Positions 42,750-54,188 of a DNA stretch of 64,000 nt are shown piece after piece. This stretch comes from Balamuthia mandrillaris (Eukaryota; Discosea; Longamoebia; Balamuthiidae), in the NCBI GenBank assembly GCA_031835245.1, contig JAVKOQ010000054.1, positions 62,001-126,000 on the forward strand, written 5' to 3'. Position numbers and translations under genes: made by a program. The notes beneath the pieces were generated by a model. The model was not told the origin of the DNA. It worked only from the letters and a program-made list of their open reading frames with translations, and did no database searches. The first letter of the stretch is position 1. Every line of letters starts with the position of its first letter.

Positions 42750-44500
42750 GTCACTCACCAGTAGGCTCCTTCAGCATCCCAGCATGTATAATACCCTTGA
42801 GCCACTTGCCAATGACTTTTTTGTCAACTTCTTCAATGATCCATGAGCTATCAACTATCATCAATGCAGTTACAGGCTGAAGTCCAATTGCTGTTGGCAT
42901 CCTTCTTTGGCACACAAAGAATAGGCGAATTCCACAGCAAGTCCATGGGAGCACCTACAATAACCTTGTCGTGGTACCACTCTTCAAGCTGCTTGTTGAT
43001 TGAGGAATATTAGACTTTTGGTATAGGATACTGATGTATGAATATCAGAGGGTGATCTCTGGTATCCAAACAGATTGTCCCTTCTGGAAGTGGACAGGAA
43101 GGACCTTGAGGAATACAGCTGTTCTCTTCAAGAAGGTCCTTGATGCAGTCTACAATGGCCTTTGAAGTTCTTCAGAGATAAAGGAGACTCCACATACTTA
43201 TCAACATTCTTATCATCGGGTGCTGAAGGCTTTGGGCCAGGGAAGTGGACATGAATTCCAGACCAAAGCCTATCCTATCAAGGATGTCTCAGCCAAAGAT
43301 CACTTGAGTAGAATTGGAGAGCTTGAGAATAAGGAAGTTGTGGAAGAACTTCCAGTATCACATGCCATATGAACATGGAGGGCAATGGCAGACACCCAGG
43401 TATTGGAATCATCTCCCAGAACCACATCCTGTTGAGTATGGGCTGTTTTAAGGTGAAAGTGTTCTACAAGGGAGGGATCCACCCAGGAAGAGGAGGTGCC
43501 AGTGTCGAGTAGGGCCATAACTCTTTGCTTTTTCAAGGTTGCCAAAACCATAATAGGAGCAGCAACAGGAGCAGGAGAGGGGTTATCAGGGGTAGGAGCT
43601 TCATGATTGTCAAGACCAAGCATGAACAGCTCTGCTGCAGCTTGCTCAAACTCCTGAAAGGGATTCTCTTCTATGTTGTTTAAAGAAGAAGTAGCCGGAG
43701 AAAGAGAAGGGGAGTTTGTACTGCCAGAAGAAGGAGCTGGAAAAGCACCAGTCATGGGTAACTGCATGCTGTCGAGCAAAGAAGCTGAAGGCTTAGCAGA
43801 AGTGCCATGAGTAGGGCAACAATTTGCTGTATGTCCTGCCTTACTGCACTTGAAGCAGATGCCAGCTGGTCTCTGAGGAGCACTAGAAGAGGTAGCAAGG
43901 ATAGAAGAAGAGGAAGAGGAGGAGGATCCATCACTCTTTTTTTGGGGAGGACTCAGTAGTCCTTGTCTGAATGATTGTACAAAAAGAGCACCAAGGTTTG
44001 CCATTCTTGATCCCTTTGTTGTTGTTCGAGCTGCTTGGAGGGGAAAGTCTCAAGGTCTTTCTCTTGCTTCAGGCTTCCAAGGCGGATTCATGTTCCAAGG
44101 TGATACTGATGGCATTGGCCAAAGAAGTAGAGGGGTTGGCGATGCAAGGTGAAATAAATCCTGAGACAAGTTCTTCAGGAAGGACGTTCCTGAGAACAGC
44201 AAGAATATCTTTGAGCTGAGGCAGACAGGTCATTTGATTGATGAGCTCTTGGAAGTGCTCTGAGAATTCTCAATCAGACTCCTCAGCTTTATTATCTTTT
44301 CCTTTGGTCTTTGAATCAGAGGTTAGAAGATTTTGGGGAAGCTTTGGACATTTTTCCTTGCTTCCTGTCTGAGGGTTCAGTGTAACCTCTGGGTGGGTGT
44401 ACTGGAAGAAGGAAAGTTAGATTTAGTAGAGAGGCTAACCAACAAGAAAATATAACTCCTTTAACAAGAGCAAAGGTTGATATCATGGTAGATGAGTCCA
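42750..44500 (-). mobile_element. Decayed Ty3/gypsy-like gag-pol
   Basis: Reading the minus strand from about 44330: a gag-like segment with ELINQMTCLPQLKDIL at 44100-44300. Next comes an open stretch 44004-43300 with a zinc knuckle CFKCSKAGHTANCC (C-x2-C-x4-H-x4-C) and a retropepsin-type active site ALLDTGTSSSWV. Then, after frame breaks, an RT start WNSPILCVPKKDANSNW near 42870-42960. Order gag, protease, RT fits a Ty3-type element. RT, RNase H and integrase are otherwise missing or unreadable, so it is dead. Confidence 0.82.
43300..44004 (-). pseudogene. Gag zinc-knuckle / aspartic protease fragment
   Basis: The only sizeable open frame of the Ty3-like remnant (234 codons). It has a Ser-rich N-terminus, one CCHC knuckle at about residue 50, an acidic linker, and a retropepsin fold segment with DTGTSSSWVDPSLVEH. 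It opens without a proper start and ends at a stop within the protease region. Confidence 0.8.
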
Positions 44501-44669
44501 CAGTGTCTCAGAAAAGTTCTGAGTAAGGAAGGGCTTGAAACAAGCGCTGAAAACACAATGAATAGTGAAGTGACCTTAGCAGTAAGCCAAGGAGCATGCT
44601 ATATGGGGGAGTTGAAGAATGACTCAAGTAGATCAGAGACTTAGGAGATCTGCAGTAAATTGGAACGAG

Positions 44670-44970
44670 TTGTAAAAAAAAATGTTGTAAAATGGGAATG
44701 ATGGTGGAGACAAAGTAAGTACGAGATCCAAACTTAATTTACTAAAAGTGAAGAGTACAAGTGATAGTAAAGTATCTTGTGTTTTGTTGTAAGTTGTCCT
44801 AAGAGGAAAAAGAAGAAGCAAGGAGAGGCAGTATTTAAGCTAAAAGAATTATCCAAAAAGCAGAAAATACGAGCATAAAAGGACAAAGAGAGAAAACAAG
44901 AAAGGAGAAATTGAAGAAAGGAGAAGCTGGGCATTGGAGGTTTTCTCAGGTCGACAGGCAGGAAAGATGT
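44670..44970. repeat. LTR-like direct repeat, copy 1
   Basis: About 290 bp, closely similar to 49172-49450 in the same orientation. Shared blocks include GGGAATGATGGTGGAGACAA, TTGTGTTTTGTTGTAAGTTG and TTTTCTCAGGTCGACAGGCA. It lies upstream of the minus-strand gag, where a 5' LTR would sit. The edge TGTTGTAAAA fits the TG...CA rule when read from the other strand (ends ACA). Confidence 0.65.
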
Positions 44971-46190
44971 TGGTTAAATCCTACTTAACAAAAAAAAGGG
45001 ACAAATGATTAGAAAGGAGTGTATTCTAGAAGCAAGAAAGAAAGACAATGGGAAGGAATTGCCATCATTACTTTTGAATACACCAAGGGAAAGAGAAAAG
45101 AGAGAAGAGGAAGAAACAAAACTTAAGAGTAGGCATTCTGCATGAGGAGTCTTGAGATAAGTGTTGGTGATTTTACCAACAACTCTCACTCTTGCTGGGT
45201 TTATTCATATGTCCACACCCTTTTTCTCCAACTTCTTTGAACAAAACGTGAACCAGGTGCATCAAGGAAAAGCAAGATGGCAGCCCCTTTGAACCACTTC
45301 ACTCCAATTTAATTCACCACCTGTTGCAAGGGGAACAAAACGAGGAAGTGTGAAAGGAGAATGGTGGCTTTACTGCTTTACTTGTCACCTTCTATCACTG
45401 TAGTAGGAACTCTCTTGCTCTTTTCTCTCTCTTTCCCTCTCACTAATATAACTTGAATCTCTCCAGTTGTATTCTTTCTTCTTCTTTCTCTTTTCGTTTT
45501 GAATAAATAACAAAAACCCCACAAAGGAAGTGGCTTGACAAAAAGGAGTTATGACAGCACCAAACCAACGTGTTGTTAAATGACAACTAACCTTTCCCTT
45601 TTGGTTAAAGTTATCTTTTTAGATGGTCTGCATTTATGACACATTGAATAACTCTGCCCAGGCTGAGGGCTGTGATGTTATCCATACAGTAGTTTCATTA
45701 TCATGATTTATGCCATGGTTCAGAGTGGCTGTGAGTAGTATATTTTCATGGTTTTGTTGGTTTGCAAGAGAGTTTACTATTTCTTTCTGAACTTTCTTTT
45801 TTTTCTACATAGTAACCCATGCTCTTTTGCAATAGAATGTGCTTGGAAGGTAATACTACTACATGTATTTTTGTATGTGCCATGCCTCAAAGTACTGTGT
45901 GTATGTTTTCATGGTGTTGTTGGTTTGCAGGAGAGTTTTTTATTTATTATTGACCTTTTTTTCTCCTATGTAGTGCTTTTTGCCCTTCTGCAATGTCTGT
46001 AGAGCTGCAGGATAGACAGACAGCAATTTTTTGGTTGGCTATTGATGCAAATAGTGAGGAGCTGGCCACCAAAAACCTCTCACATTAAAAACAGCAATAG
46101 CAGAAAAGTCATCAAAAACCACTGAAAACCACTAAAAACCACTCATAAAATAGCAAAGTGGAACATTTCAAACTTTTCCTTGGGCTCTGT
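44971..46190. other. A/T-rich region with a tandem duplication; no gene
   Basis: About 1.2 kb. Two related units of about 130-150 bp (about 45745-45890 and 45905-46010) share TTTGTTGGTTTGCAAGAGAG-like and TTCTACATAGT-like blocks. Short ORFs only. Confidence 0.5.
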
Positions 46191-46199
46191 ACTAGTTTA

Positions 46200-46795
46200 T
46201 TCTTTCCAGCATGATGAATCCACCACTACTAAACTGTTGAGGTCAGATTGATTGTAAACAGTGGTAGGGACCATATGTAGGAAAAGGTGTGTGAGAGGGT
46301 TGAGTGAGCTGAGACTCAAGCATGTCGGAGGGGGGAAAGCAGAAGAGAAGAATGGCATATCGCATTGGGAAATTACTCTGAAGACAGCCCAGGCTGCCAA
46401 AGATATTATTATGAAAAGAGCTAGGCTGAATGCTTTCACCTGCTGATGAGTAGGCAATGCCCAAATTGAAGAAGCCAAGAAAGAAGGAAAACTGCTGAAG
46501 CCTAAAGAGAAAAGAAAAATGGAGAAAAGGAAGGTGATGCAGGGTTCTTCGTTCACCAACTTAGGTGGAAGTAGCAGAACAGAGTTGCATCATTATAATC
46601 AGTATATACAGTGAAAAGCTAGTCTGAAAGCTTATTCAACACCTTTCATTTGGTAAAGAACACAATTGGGAAGGAATTGAGGAAAGGGAGTAGGAAAAGT
46701 CAGAGTACACTAGTGTATGAACAAAGTTACTTTTTATGTATAGTTTGATGTTGCTTTCTGAACAAATAAACTTTGTATTGGTACTTTAAGGTTTT
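46200..46795 (+). mobile_element. LINE fragments: ORF1 C-terminal piece and 3' tail
   Basis: 46261-46560 encodes LSELRLKHVGGGKAEEKNGI and AAKDIIMKRARLNAFTC, matching the C-terminal third of the copy B ORF1 in plus orientation. 46620-46790 matches the family 3' tail. ORF2 is absent between them, so this is an internally deleted remnant. Confidence 0.82.
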
Positions 46796-47021
46796 CTTGG
46801 CTGCAATCAAGAAGAAAATACTGGAGGTGATCAAGGAAGGAAGACTTCAGATTGAAATGCCAGGGTTGGAAAGGGCGTAAATGGTGGAGGTGAATCAATG
46901 TGAGAAGAAAGGTGTTAGTGGATTTCAAAAGACTTGTCCTTCTGAAGGTAAGCAAAACAATGCAAGGGGCAAAGGCAAGCAGAGAAATTGATATATATCT
47001 CCTACCAACTACAACAACATA
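46796..47021. other. Short spacer, no gene
   Basis: Contains a stretch resembling the antisense of the LINE endonuclease region (KKILEVIKEGR-like on plus) near 46795-46880, so it is probably another scrap. Confidence 0.4.
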
Positions 47022-48860
47022 ATGCTTAAATATGTCAACACAGCCAGAAAGGCCCTTTCTCTTCTCAGAAGTAGGAAAAACTATCCAACAAACGAATCAG
47101 CTTCACAAACTTATTTAAGAGAGTCTGCAGTGAGAAAGAATAAAGAGAAAAAGGACCACAGAAGAAACAAAACAATAATGCTTTTTTTTTTAAAAGACCT
47201 TAACTGGATAAAGGAAGTCCTTCTCAAACTTAAAATGCTCAATAGTGAATACAGAAAACTCATGAAGCAAAAGAAAAGAAAAATCACACAGTTGGACATT
47301 CAACACATAATAAAGGCAGACAACAAAGCCTCAAAACTTTTTACAGAAAAATTTTAAAGTTCTCCTCTCTCAAGGAGGAAGGTCAACAAAACCAAGTCAC
47401 CTATACTTCAAAAGATAACATCCTCAATGCCTTCTCATTTGTTCACAAGTGAAAGGTGTTGAATGAGCTTTCACCTGCTTGGACAATGGAGATGAAGAAC
47501 AAGTCAGAAAGCTGATAACAGAAGACTGTACAACAAAGCTCCTATCAAGTGGAAAGAAATGCAACACACTCCAGATGCTTAAGCGATCTTCCCAAAGATT
47601 TGGACATCTTAACAGGAAGTTCTGCTGTTGCTTCCTCAGCTTTGCATGCAAGGCACTTACTGTCCTCCTCAGACTCCTGAATGGCTCTCCACTTTTTTCC
47701 AATGGGCAGTCCACCACAATGAATAGCATTCATCAAACATTCTTTCCTTGGGTTGGTAATCACTAAGCTTCGTTGTTGTCCAACCAAACATCTTCCATTT
47801 GTCAAGAAGTTATGCCTCAGCCATGTTCTTGTTCCTTTTTCTCCTTTTGCTGCATACTCCGCCTTGGCTACTCGAGTTAAGGCTTTTATCCTCTTCTTGT
47901 TCTGAAATCTCATTCAACACCTTTCACTTGTGAACTATCATAACAATTGGAAAGGCATCGAGGATGAGGGAGTAAGAGAAGTAAGAGTACACTATGTATG
48001 TACAATGCTTACTTTTTATGTATAGATTGGTGTTGCTCTCAGAGCAAATAAACTTCTTATTACTACTACTACTATCCTCTTCTTGTATAAAAATTTGCTT
48101 TCATTCACAAAGGTCTTTTCCTTAAGTCCATCAAGTTGGTGTCCATTATGCTGTTTCCTTATCAGCCTTATCACTGCTATTGGCAATCTCTTCAAAAGAA
48201 AATGCACCCAGAAGCAACCAACCAAATTATAGCTTCATTTTTTCATAAAATCTAAAAATATGTATAAAAATGCTCAAGAATGACTCTGTCCCAGGAAGTG
48301 GCAATGTGATAGCTAAGCTACTCAAACTCAAAGATGGCTACAACCTTTCTTTCCTCCTTGACTCCCTCAATGAAGCCCATAAAAGAAAGAACTGCCACAA
48401 GAATAAAACATCACAAAAATATTTCCAATCTTTAATGGTGGCAACCCATATATATATTATATGGGTTGCAAAGAACTACAGACTAATTGCTTAATGCCCA
48501 ATTATCTAACCGATATAAACCACTAAAAAAGAAATATTATCACCATTATTGCTGATGTAGATGACATTGTCCTCCTGGCAGACTCAACAGAAAAGATTAT
48601 CACATTCTTTGAATATCTTCACCTCTTTTTCAAACTATTTCATCGACATCAATCCAAAGAAAACTGCATTCTCTTTCATCAATGACAAAACTGGAAACTC
48701 CTACATATCTTAATAATAGAACTAAGCTCTTCTCATCAATAACATAGCCCTCAGACAAGTAGAGTACATCACCTATACCCATAAACTCGTCCCATATATA
48801 GCAGTTGCCAAAAAATACAACAAAGTGATTCTTACTTTTTGACAAAGAAGAAAATCAACT
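47022..48860 (+). mobile_element. Degenerate second LINE family, interrupted by family-1 scraps
   Basis: 47022-47357 encodes a Lys-rich 111-aa stretch (MLKYVNTARKALSLLRSRKN). After an insertion at about 47430-48072, 48270-48480 gives GYNLSFLLDSLNEAHKRKNC and VAKNYRLIA. 48550-48700 gives DIVLLADS and, with shifts, NPKKTAFSFINDKTGNSY. This is the order of RT motifs in a non-LTR reverse transcriptase (NYRLI, then the AxxDDIVLLADS catalytic box) and differs clearly from the family of copies A and B. Confidence 0.65.
47430..48072. mobile_element. LINE scraps: ORF2 C-terminus (minus) and 3' tail (plus)
   Basis: Minus-strand 47913-47465 reads KALTRVAKAEYAAKGEKGTR to LACKAEEATAELP, matching the copy A C-terminal region. 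47905-48072 carries the plus-oriented 3' tail from GAGGATGAGGGAGTAAGAGA to AATAAA and TTATTACTACTACTACTA. Confidence 0.85.
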
Positions 48861-49171
48861 CATCAACCTTGGTTGGTGAGGTTCTATCTTGCTTTTAGTT
48901 ATCAATGTTGTGTTTTAAGAGTTGGGACAAGAAGAATCTTTATCAGAGTACCCCATCAACAAAGGTGTCCCATTTTATGTGATGTTGGCTGGGACATTTA
49001 GCTTGAAAGAAACAGTGGAGGCTGTGCCCTCTTGGGAGTAGGAGCCATCTGTCAATAATTGCACAAGAGCTGTCTTCAAGGGTTTGTTGGAGAGAGAGTA
49101 GTGAGGTGAAGTATTGAGTTTTTTTGTTTTCTTTGCTTCAATGAGTGTACTTGAAGCTATTCTTTGTTGAG
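48861..49171. other. A/T-rich spacer
   Basis: No gene seen. Minus-strand ORF text here (LYLHHHSRSYFTT and on) crosses the LTR-like repeat edge. Confidence 0.4.
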
Positions 49172-49450
49172 ATGTTGTAAAATAAGAACGGGAATGATGG
49201 TGGAGACAAAGTAAGTACAAGACCTGAACTTAATTTACTAAAAGTGAAGAGTACAAGTGATAGTCAAGTATCTTGTGTTTTGTTGTAAGTTGTCCCAAGA
49301 GGAAAAAGAAGAAGAAGCAAGGAGAGGCAGCATTTAAGTTAGAAGAAAGATCCATAAAAGGGCAAAGCATAAAACAGAAGACAGAGAAAAAGGAAACATC
49401 AAGAAAGGAGAAGGGAAGATGAGAGGTTTCCTCAGGTCGACGGCAGGAAG
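49172..49450. repeat. LTR-like direct repeat, copy 2
   Basis: About 280 bp similar to copy 1 at 44670-44970, same orientation, about 4.5 kb apart. No gag is adjacent on its minus-strand downstream side, so it may be a solo LTR or a rearranged end. Confidence 0.65.
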
Positions 49451-50824
49451 GAGAAGTCAGCAGAAAGAAAAGAAGAGCTACTATGTTGAGGAAAATGGCA
49501 GTTAAAAGTAACAGCAACCTGCTCATCACTGTCTTCTCCGACAACCTGAGCTGCATCAATGCCCTCAAGAACAGGAACCCAACAACCCCAAGTGGAAGAA
49601 AGGAGCATCCAACGCTCAAACTCATCAACACAGCTGTCCTTGGTCAAATTCCAACACATCTACAGCTTTGACGGTTTTCTGTGTGTTTTGTGTCCAGAAT
49701 TTTTGTCAAGTGTTGTCCTTGACGAGGTATTCTGTGGGAGGGTGGTGGAGTTCTTCAAGGAGGGGCCCAGGGGAAGCCAGGAGGCCTGGCCAGCTGGTCC
49801 GCCTGTTCATTGCCTTGTTTTATGATGGCTGCATCTGTGAGAGTGCTTAGTTCTTTGTCGTGGTGTGATTTTCTTTTTCCAATTTTTCTTTTGTTTTTTG
49901 AGCTTTTCCTTTTGGTGGACACCAGGGTTTATTGAACACCCTTTACATGTTTTCAGACATAAGGAGAATTACTTGGAGGATGATCAATTCCTTGACATTG
50001 AGTGGCGTAGAGCACCAATGTACCAGAAGGCGCTACCATCACAACACCTGCTTGTCTCAGATCCAGAGTGACGTCCTGTAATGCATCACTATTCTGGAGT
50101 GCACAGAAATCGCATTCATGCACAAACAAGACAATGGTCGCAACTCTGGCGTGGATCAGTACCATTCAGATCCACAGGGCTCAGCATACTGTGCTGGACA
50201 CATTAGAACCCAGAGCCGTACCCATCAAATGTGTCCCAATATTGATGGCATCATTCGGCTCAGGTGTTACACCTAACGGCAACCCTTCATACCAAGTGTA
50301 GTGTTGGTCGTAACGCCGTTCAGTAGGGTTCCTGTGTAGGCTGCCTTCAGTGCTGGATGATTAACGTTGACGCCCGTCGAGATCATCCCGAGCTTCACTC
50401 CATACCCACGGGTACCAAGTTCCTCATGGACACGATATACCCATGAAATCATAATTTATGGGGTGAGGTTCTTGTTTTGTGAACGGAAGTGGTGGGTCTC
50501 CAAGAAGGTGGTAGCTTAATAGTCGTCTGTTTCTTTAAACAACGAATCTAGCACTAATAGGTTGGGGTGCCAAGGCCAATTAATAAAGTGGAAATATACA
50601 GGCAGCAGCAGCAGCAGCAATAGCAATAGCGGTAGGGCACACACTTCCCTGTGGCTGCCGCGACTGTAGTGGTTGTTACCAGTTACAGGCCAAGCACACC
50701 CCCCTCCCTCCCCTAACTCTTACAAAAGCAAGCCAAGAGCAGAAGGAGAACAAGTCCAAAGGAACAAGTTTCCTCACCGCCGCCACACTACTTCAAACCC
50801 AACGCCTAGAACTCTCCATTCATC
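49451..50824. other. Mixed region; RNase-H-like scrap and unassigned GC-richer block
   Basis: 49483-49665(+) encodes NLLITVFSDNLSCINALKNR, resembling a short piece of an RNase H domain (weak). 49950-50360 is more complex and GC-richer than the transposon zone. Its minus-strand reading gives two segments without known relatives. (CAG)n occurs near 50600. The last 100 bases are probably the leader of the PAK gene. Confidence 0.35.
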
Positions 50825-53638
50825 ATGTCGGAACGACACACGAAGGCCGGGCTAGAAAGTATCCTCTCCGGAGGGATGGACGCCGACGAGCTGTTTGCCC
50901 AGGCGGGAGGGAGCGCCATCGTGAAGCAACAAGCGGCCGTTCCCTCCAAGAAAGAAAAAGAAAGGGTAGCAAAGGAGCGTAAGGACAAAGGCGCAAGTTA
51001 GTAGTTGTCACCTTCTCTCTCTTTCTTCTTTGAGAGCTTCCTCACTCATGAGCCACGTTTGCGGCCCGACACCATGCGTGCATGCACACACCTACATACA
51101 GGCATAAAAGGACTAAAAAGAACCGGCACAAGAATCTTCAACGACCTTGGCAACAAGCTATCCATGCCCTGGAAGAAGGAAGACGGCGCCTCAAGTAGTT
51201 CTCCTCACCTTACTCTATCTTCGCCCTCCAATTTCAGACAGCAAATGCACATCGGGTTCAACCCTACCACTGGTGACTTTGTAGTACGTCTTTTTTTAAT
51301 TTGCTTTTCTTACAATGCATTTGCTCTGCTTCCAGAAATGAAGAAGAAGAAGAAGAAGAAGAAGAACAAGAAGAAGAACAAGAAGAAGAAGAAGAAGAAC
51401 AAGAAGAAGAACAAGAACAAGAACAAGAACAAGAACAAGAACAAGAACAAGAACAAGAACAAGAACAAGAACAAGAACAAGAACAAGAACAAGAACAGCG
51501 TAGAAGAAAAACCAAAGAAGAGCGGTTGCTTAATACAAGTTACCTTGTGCAGGGAATGCCGAACGAATGGAAAGTAATGCTGGAGATGTCCGGCCTTAGC
51601 AAAGATGAGATAAAGAACGATCCAGATACTCTCGTTAGCGTTATGAAGTTTCAGCAAAGTCTATTAAACCCGGTGGAGGAGGAAGCAACACCACCATCAT
51701 CATCAGAGGAAGGAGAAGGTCAAAATGCACCACCTCATCAGGCTACCAACCTACTGCGCGTAGAGAACAGTGATCCACTTACAACCACAGAGCGAGGAGG
51801 TGCTGGTGTCAGTGCAGAAGATGGCAGTGGAGGGGCCAAGACACCCCGTCGGCTGGCCCGGTCTCCACATAAAACTCCAATCCCATCAAAGCCGCTGCCG
51901 CCGCTACCACCGCCATCTGCTACAACAGCGGCCGCTGGGCCTCCCTCTTCGACACCATCCCCAAGGCCACTGCAGCAGCTGCCACCAACAACGTCATCAC
52001 CAAGCGAGGTTCTAGTGCCGCCTCGCCTCCCTCCTCCACCTCTGAGCATACCTGTTGCACCTGCTACCAGCCCCGCGGACTATCGGTACCAGGAAGAGGA
52101 GGATGAGCAGCAGCAACAATCACCACACACAGCTCCCCCTACATTAACAACGCCGCTACCACCATTGAAGCTATCAGCAACATCCCAGGTCAAAGCCACT
52201 CCTCCTCCACCTTCTTCCACTCGCAGGGTTCCTCCTCCTCAACCTAAACGCCCCCAGCAAGAACAACACGAGCAACTTGCTGCTGCACCTCCTACTGTCG
52301 TCACGCGTCCACCCGCGACGAGCCTCGCGAGTTTAGTCTCATCGGGTGATCCCCTCACACTATTTTCCGATATGAGAGTTATTGGGCAAGGGTGAGCCTT
52401 TTAGTTTGTCTTTTTCCGTTATTCTTTCATTGTGATGTTGTTTGTGCCTTCTCTCCTAACGCCAATGTCTCGTCAGAGCTTCTGGGATGGTGTTCAAGGC
52501 TACTGATCTGCGAACCAACAAGAAGGTTGCCATCAAACAAATGGAGATCGCCAAGCAAGTAAAGCCTGAAATTCTAATCAACGAAATTACCATCATGAAA
52601 GAGAGCAAACATCCCGCCATTGTCAACTTCGTGGATGCCTACCTAATAGAGGGCAAACTTTGGGTACGCAGACCCCACCCATCTATACTCATTTATAGTT
52701 CGTAGTTTGGTTAAATTCTCCATATGCGCTGCATTCATCGCACCCATTGGTGTAATGCAATGCAGGTTGTAATGGAACTGGTGGAAGGTGGCTCTCTTAC
52801 TGATGTCATTGAGAATTGTCTCTCTGACATTACAGAACCACACATTGCCAGAATATGTAAAGATACCTTAGAAGGCCTCGTCTACTTGCACACTAGAGAC
52901 AGCCCAATCATTCATCGGGACATCAAAAGCGACAACATCTTGTTAGGGAATGATGGCAGTATCAAGATAAGTACGTTACGTCATTATATTTTCAAGTATT
53001 TTGGCTCCGTCGATGATGACACATATTTTCATCTACCCCAATAACAGCGGATTTCGGTTATGGTGCTCGTATTGGAGGCTCTTATGCGAACAACAGGACA
53101 TCTGTAGTTGGCACAACTTACTGGATGGCCCCCGAGGTTGTGACCGGAAAACAATATACTTGCAACGTGGATGTATGGAGCTTGGGGGTCATGGCTGTTG
53201 AAACTGTTGAAGGAGAACCCCCTTACATGCGTGAAAGCATGCTCAAGGTCCATAAATGCTCCGCTCTATCTTCCTTTTTTACCAACTTCTGCTTCTGCTA
53301 AACTATAACTCCTTTTCTCTAGGCTCTTTTCCTGATAGCAAAGGAAGGCATTCCCCCTTTCAAAAATCCGGAAGGGATGTCAGATGCTCTCCAGGACTTT
53401 ATTCACCAATGTACCATTATGGAAGCAGCGGAGCGTCCAAGTTCTTCTGATATGCTTTCGGTTGGCTTGGCTTCTTCTCATTTAACAAATCTCCTGTTGC
53501 TAACGACGTTGGCTTTCTTTGATTTTCCAACGCACGCAGCATCCGTTTTTAGCGCAGGCATGTTCTCACTCCGACCTTGTGCCGTTGGTTCGCAAAGCTC
53601 AGCAACTCAAGGCTGCTTCATCCCCTTATAGTTCTTAA
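50825..53638 (+). CDS. p21-activated kinase (PAK) with CRIB domain
   Basis: Eight exons, 673 aa: join(50825..50996,51102..51283,51553..52391,52477..52663,52766..52970,53048..53247,53323..53460,53540..53638). The CRIB/p21-binding motif, [21 protein letters not shown] followed by GMPNEW, is split by intron 2 at about residue 118. A Pro/Ser-rich linker of about 250 residues (likely SH3 sites) leads to the kinase: [38 protein letters not shown], the PAK-type [15 protein letters not shown], and HPFL. This is a Rac/Cdc42 effector controlling the actin cytoskeleton. DFG is preceded by ITD. The intron inside the CRIB carries a long GAACAA array. Confidence 0.93.
51338..51515 (+). repeat. (AAGAAC)n/(GAAGAA)n purine array in PAK intron 2
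   Basis: About 175 bp of GAA and GAACAA units lie wholly inside the intron that splits the CRIB motif. It yields a spurious Glu/Gln- or Lys/Asn-rich open frame continuous with exon 3. Confidence 0.9.
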
Positions 53639-54188
53639 TCAAAAAACAAACAACCAGTGCTGTAAAAGGAGCACTCGATTCGTGAGCGCTCATGAATAAG
53701 CTGACGTGGTACCTTACAGGCCGAAAAAAAAAATATCCCCTTCCCCCACAGTCACAGTCTGTGTGTTTACTTTTGAAAAGAAAGAAACGAAAAGAAAAGA
53801 AGAGAAGAAAAGAAAAGAAAACGAGTAGCAGAAAAGTGTCAAGGCGAATGACGAGTACCAAAAGTTTATTGGCGGCAGCAGCAGCATGAGCATCCATTCC
53901 ATTCACCCCACCCCACACCCCAACCCACCACTTTGCCTTCAAAGGCGTGGGAGAAGGAAGGGTTGTTTTGGCGGGAAACATGCTCAATGGCCCAAAAGAC
54001 TAGTGTCGTGATTTCTTTTTTTGTTGTAAAACGTTACAAAAATAACCCCCTTATAAATGGTGTTATTTTTTTGTCGACGATTGAACCCCGCAATTTGTTT
54101 ATAAATGGGAATTTGTGATGTCATGAAATCATGCGCCTTGTTTGCAGCACTGCTAACAACCTCATCGCTCAGCGACTTGCAACGAAAC
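53639..54188. promoter_or_regulatory. PAK 3' flank and PPR-DYW promoter
   Basis: About 550 bp with GAAAA-rich sequence at 53775-53825 and two TATAAATGG-type boxes near 54051 and 54099. No other gene seen. Confidence 0.35.

Noticed and set aside
51301-51540. Glu/Gln-rich N-terminal extension of PAK exon 3
   Set aside because: The CRIB motif is only restored by splicing 51283 to 51553, which removes this repeat.
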